Shown here piece by piece: positions 5,547-8,203 of a DNA stretch of 8,203 bases. The DNA lies in NCBI GenBank assembly GCA_028688535.1, contig JAQTXY010000064.1:1-8203 (forward strand), given 5' to 3'. Numbering within the stretch: position 1 is the first letter of the stretch; the number at the start of each line of letters is the position of its first letter. The translations under genes were made by a program, and so were the position numbers. The notes beneath the pieces were generated by a model. The model worked only from the letters and a program-made list of their open reading frames with translations, made no database searches and was not told the DNA's origin. The stretch comes from Methanothrix sp. GTDB lineage: Archaea > Halobacteriota > Methanosarcinia > Methanotrichales > Methanotrichaceae.

Positions 5547-6623
5547 ATGAAGACGTTATTCCTCAATATAATCATCCTCCTCTCTTTAGCGGGAACTTTT
5601 CCCGTCTCTGCTCAGTATGATTCTGGAACAAGTACGGGCAACACTTGCTGGCAGTGTCCTGTCTGCGGATACGTCGTCAGCATGACTGCCGAACAGGCGG
5701 CAAGCATCAATTCTTATACTCCCTGCCCGGTGTGCTACTCGGCATATGCCGGCAACTTCATGCCTGTATCCTGTCCAGCGGCTCTTGCTTATAGCCCCTC
5801 CGACACATATGGTAAATCAGACAATACCGACGCACCCGAATTCACCAAACCGGATTATGAATCGAGTCTCGAAACCTTCTCTCGCAAAGGAAAGATCCTG
5901 ATGGTACTCTCTCCAGAGCAGTATCAAGAAGAAGAGCTGAATGTGCCTCGTGATTATTTTCAGAGCAGGGGTTACTCTGTCGCCCTAGCCTCGAAGGAAG
6001 TGAAGACGGCCAGCGGCATGAATGGTGAGAGAGCCCAGGTGGATCTGGATCTGAAGAAAGTCAAGCTATCAGATTATATCGCTGTGGTCTTCGTTGGAGG
6101 CGAGGGGATCTACTCCCTCAAGCTAAACCAAGATCCGGATTACATAGCACTGGCAAAGTCAACCAACTCGCAAAAGAAGCTGCTAGGTGCCATATGTCTT
6201 GCTCCCTGGATACTGGCTGATGCAGGGCTGCTCAAAGGCAAGAGAGCCACTGCATCTGATACGGACCATATCAAAGCCAAAGGTGCTATTGTCTCAGACG
6301 ATGCAGTAGTGCAGGATGGAAACATCATCACTGCAAATGGTCCTGACGCATCACGAGAATTCGCAGAAGCAATAGTCGCTGCCTTAGAGAACTCTGGCAG
6401 TGAAGGTAGCGATAGAGTCTCTCAAATGGACAAAAGCTCAGCCCTGACGGTCTCCAGTATGGGATTGGTGAGAGAAGGAAGTTCATCAGCTCAAAAATGG
6501 GAGTGTACGGTATGCGGTTATATCTATGATCCAGAAGAGAACGGCGACGTTCCCTTTGAGCAGCTTGCCTCCAACTGGAAATGCGCCTGCGGCGCTTCCA
6601 AGGGCAAATTTGTCCGTATTTGA
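5547..6623 (+). CDS. Exported DJ-1/PfpI-family protein flanked by two rubredoxin-like domains
   Basis: 358 residues in four parts. Residues 1 to about 22 are a signal peptide ending near VSAQ. Residues from about 33 to 76 are a rubrerythrin-type cysteine knuckle: C34-x2-C37-P-V-C40-G-Y, then C60-P-V-C63, with a further C76. Residues from about 114 to 282 are a DJ-1/PfpI (class I glutamine-amidotransferase-like) core with KGKILMVLSPEQYQ, FVGGEG and the nucleophile elbow AIC217LAPWILADAGLLKGKRAT. Residues from about 317 to 358 are a C-terminal rubredoxin-like domain: W-E-C320-T-V-C323-G-Y-I-Y-D-P, then W344-K-C346-A-C348-G-A-S-K. A linker rich in Ser and Gly (about 283-315) joins the last two. 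Both cysteine modules are predicted to bind Fe or Zn. DJ-1/PfpI relatives include proteases, glyoxalase-like enzymes and chaperones. The elbow has Cys-Leu in place of the Cys-His of PfpI proteases, so protease activity is doubtful. A redox or stress role outside the membrane is inferred. Bounded by terminators on both sides, so probably transcribed alone. Confidence 0.88.
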   Translation: MKTLFLNIIILLSLAGTFPVSAQYDSGTSTGNTCWQCPVCGYVVSMTAEQAASINSYTPCPVCYSAYAGNFMPVSCPAALAYSPSDTYGKSDNTDAPEFTKPDYESSLETFSRKGKILMVLSPEQYQEEELNVPRDYFQSRGYSVALASKEVKTASGMNGERAQVDLDLKKVKLSDYIAVVFVGGEGIYSLKLNQDPDYIALAKSTNSQKKLLGAICLAPWILADAGLLKGKRATASDTDHIKAKGAIVSDDAVVQDGNIITANGPDASREFAEAIVAALENSGSEGSDRVSQMDKSSALTVSSMGLVREGSSSAQKWECTVCGYIYDPEENGDVPFEQLASNWKCACGASKGKFVRI

Positions 6624-6645
6624 GTCGGTTGCTCTTGGCATTACC

Positions 6646-6656
6646 TTTTTTTTTTT
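6646..6656 (+). terminator. T11 run terminator after the DJ-1/rubredoxin gene
   Basis: Eleven consecutive T residues lie 22 bases after the TGA at 6621-6623. No convincing stem precedes them. Such U-tracts are sufficient for archaeal termination, so this probably separates the gene from the downstream peptidase. Confidence 0.6.
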
Positions 6657-6712
6657 CGCCGATTAGACAGAGAGAAATAAGTTCATATTCAATGGTTTTT
6701 AGTCTTCGGGAA

Positions 6713-6717
6713 GAGGG
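6713..6717 (+). promoter_or_regulatory. Ribosome binding site of the M32 peptidase gene
   Basis: GAGGG ends five bases before the ATG at 6723 and supports that start. The 99-base gap upstream shows no clear TATA box. Confidence 0.5.
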
Positions 6718-6722
6718 AAATA

Positions 6723-8203
6723 ATGAGATACAATTTCCATAAGATGGGGTTCATCCTGATAATGACGATACTGCTCGCCACTATGGGTGCAAGCTGCCAG
6801 ATGCAGGGCAGGACCGACCAGAAAAATAGTATTGAAATTACTCCTCAAGAGGCATATAGCCAACTCCTGAACACTTCCATGGAGATGGCTTACCTCGATA
6901 CGATGATAAGCCTCTCCCAATGGGATCAGGATATTTCTATGCCTCAGAATGGGGCAAATTATCGGGCCAAGGCCCAGAGCTATCTGGAGGATCTTAAGAA
7001 TAAGAAGTGGATCGATCCGGAATTCGGAAGGCATCTCTCTATTGCCAATAATGGCAGCAATTGGTCTGTAATCGAAAACGCAAACCTGAGGCTGTGGAAT
7101 CGCGATTACAATAAGAGGATAAAACTTCCCCCAGATTTCGCTATGCGTGAGTCGGAGATGGTTTCCAAATCTCTGGTTGCTTGGGAAAATGCCCGGGAGA
7201 GGAACAATTACTCCATATTTCAGCCCTACCTAAAAGACCTGATCGAACTGAACCGGGAGAAGGCAAGAGCGTGGGGATATGAGGTGCATCCTTATGACGC
7301 TCTCCTGGATGATTTTATGCCGGGAATGACTGCGGCCAAGTGCGATGAGCTCTTTGAAACCATAAAGCCTCACATTATAGAGCTGATAGTTAAGATAAAT
7401 GAGTCCAGTTTAAATGGCTCTATTGTAAATGGATCCATCAAGACGGCAACAAAGAATGTCTATGGCAACGCCATCTATCCAAAGGAAAAACAAGAGGCTC
7501 TGCTGAGGAATCTAACCTCTGCCCTGGGATTCGATTACGAAGCCGGAATTATGGTTAAAGCCAAGAGGAATCCGTCAACCTACAGTATAGGGGTGCACGA
7601 TGTCAGAACCAGCCTGCGTTATGACGAACACAACCCAGAGATAGCCCTTCTGGATGTGATTCACGAGTGCGGTCACGGTATCGCTGCCCAGAGGATTCCT
7701 GATGAGTATATGGGAATGCCCATAGCAGTTGAACCGGGCATGGATATGGCTGAAGCCGAGGCGAGGCTATTTGAGAATAATCTGGGTCGCAGCATTGCTT
7801 TCTGGCAGTACTGGTTGCCTCAGATGAGAATTGAGTTCAGGCCAAACATGGATAATGTCTCGGTGGATGAGATGCATAGATACATCAATCGGCTTAATAT
7901 CATCCCTATCCGCATCGATGCCGACGAGGTATCCTACATACTTCATATAATCATCCGCTACGAGATAGAACGCGACCTCTTCGAGGGAAAGATCACCGTT
8001 GACGATCTGCCGATGATATGGAAACAAAAATACAAGGATTACTTGGGGCTCTACATAACCGACGACAATAACGGCATACTTCAGGATGTCCATTGGGCTT
8101 ATGGAAACTTTGGCTACTTTCCGGCTTATGCAATTGCTTCCATGAATTCTGCTCAGCTGGAAGGAGCCATGAGAAGAGACCATCCTGATCTTGACCAGAG
8201 ATT
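6723..8203 (+). CDS. Exported M32 metallocarboxypeptidase (Taq carboxypeptidase family), 3' end cut
   Basis: Zinc carboxypeptidase of family M32, removing C-terminal residues from peptides. The frame is open from the ATG to the right edge (493 full codons). The family is usually about 500 residues, so little should be missing. The motifs appear in family order: DVRTSLRYDEHNPEIALLD, then the zinc site H314-E315-C-G-H318, then EAEARLFENNLGRSIAFWQ, IRIDADEVSYILHIIIRYEIE, DLPMIWKQKYKDYLGL, and GILQDVHWAYGNFGYFPAYAIA. Glu344 lies 26 residues after His318, the same spacing as the third zinc ligand of Pyrococcus furiosus carboxypeptidase (H269, H273, E299). The usual HESQSR around that Glu reads A-E-A-E-A-R here. 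Residues 1 to about 25 form a signal sequence (basic start, hydrophobic GFILIMTILLATMGASC). Cys25 has only a poor lipobox. Most M32 enzymes are cytosolic, so export is unusual. GAGGG five bases upstream supports the start. Confidence 0.9.
   Translation, partial: MRYNFHKMGFILIMTILLATMGASCQMQGRTDQKNSIEITPQEAYSQLLNTSMEMAYLDTMISLSQWDQDISMPQNGANYRAKAQSYLEDLKNKKWIDPEFGRHLSIANNGSNWSVIENANLRLWNRDYNKRIKLPPDFAMRESEMVSKSLVAWENARERNNYSIFQPYLKDLIELNREKARAWGYEVHPYDALLDDFMPGMTAAKCDELFETIKPHIIELIVKINESSLNGSIVNGSIKTATKNVYGNAIYPKEKQEALLRNLTSALGFDYEAGIMVKAKRNPSTYSIGVHDVRTSLRYDEHNPEIALLDVIHECGHGIAAQRIPDEYMGMPIAVEPGMDMAEAEARLFENNLGRSIAFWQYWLPQMRIEFRPNMDNVSVDEMHRYINRLNIIPIRIDADEVSYILHIIIRYEIERDLFEGKITVDDLPMIWKQKYKDYLGLYITDDNNGILQDVHWAYGNFGYFPAYAIASMNSAQLEGAMRRDHPDLDQR

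Noticed and set aside
6699..7034. 111-codon minus-strand frame over the start of the M32 gene
   Set aside because: It covers the ribosome binding site and signal sequence of the strongly supported M32 gene in antisense and shows no protein family.
7767..8183. 138-codon minus-strand frame inside the M32 gene
   Set aside because: It is antisense to conserved M32 motifs (IRIDADEV and the GYFPAY segment) and has no ribosome binding site or recognisable product.
1..8203. CRISPR array, tRNA/rRNA genes, transposon ends
   Set aside because: No spaced repeat series, cloverleaf-like or rRNA-like sequence, transposase or terminal inverted repeats could be seen. The only notable repeat is the pair of 11-mers between the divergent genes.

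Overview
The window looks like a piece of an archaeal chromosome, most likely a methanogen of the Methanosarcinales/Methanotrichales type. This is inferred from style, not from a marker gene. The signs are proteins with N-terminal signal peptides and many N-x-S/T sequons, AT-rich intergenic gaps ending in T-runs, TATA-like boxes, AGGTG/GGAGG-type ribosome binding sites, frequent AGA/AGG/ATA codons, and rubredoxin modules typical of anaerobes. No rRNA, tRNA, insertion sequence, integrase or CRISPR array is visible.

Layout from left to right: (1) the 3' end of an unrecognised + strand gene (1-239), ending at a T-run terminator; (2) a convergent minus-strand gene (310-2625) for an exported serine peptidase of family S9 (dipeptidyl-peptidase IV-like, beta-propeller plus alpha/beta-hydrolase); (3) an AT-rich divergent promoter region (2626-2859) with an 11-bp direct repeat; (4) a + strand gene for a large exported Cys-type arylsulfatase with a C-terminal beta-rich domain (2860-5412, possibly starting at an ATA codon at 2842), followed by a hairpin/T-rich terminator; (5) a + strand gene for an exported DJ-1/PfpI-family protein flanked by two rubredoxin-like cysteine modules (5547-6623), followed by an 11-T terminator; (6) a + strand gene for an exported M32 (Taq-type) metallocarboxypeptidase, cut by the right edge (6723 onward).

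Four consecutive recognisable genes each start with a hydrophobic export signal, and three are hydrolases: a serine peptidase, a sulfatase and a metallocarboxypeptidase. The fourth is a probable redox or chaperone-like protein. The common theme is chemistry outside the cytoplasmic membrane. Each gene has its own terminator or sizeable gap, so they look separately transcribed and not like one operon. A shared function, such as scavenging sulfated glycoproteins or cell-envelope turnover, is only an inference.

The points most worth a second look are the two-rubredoxin DJ-1/PfpI architecture with its non-canonical C-x-C knuckle, the probable AUA start of the sulfatase, the S9 peptidase without the DPP4 double-Glu motif, and an exported M32 peptidase with an altered HES motif.
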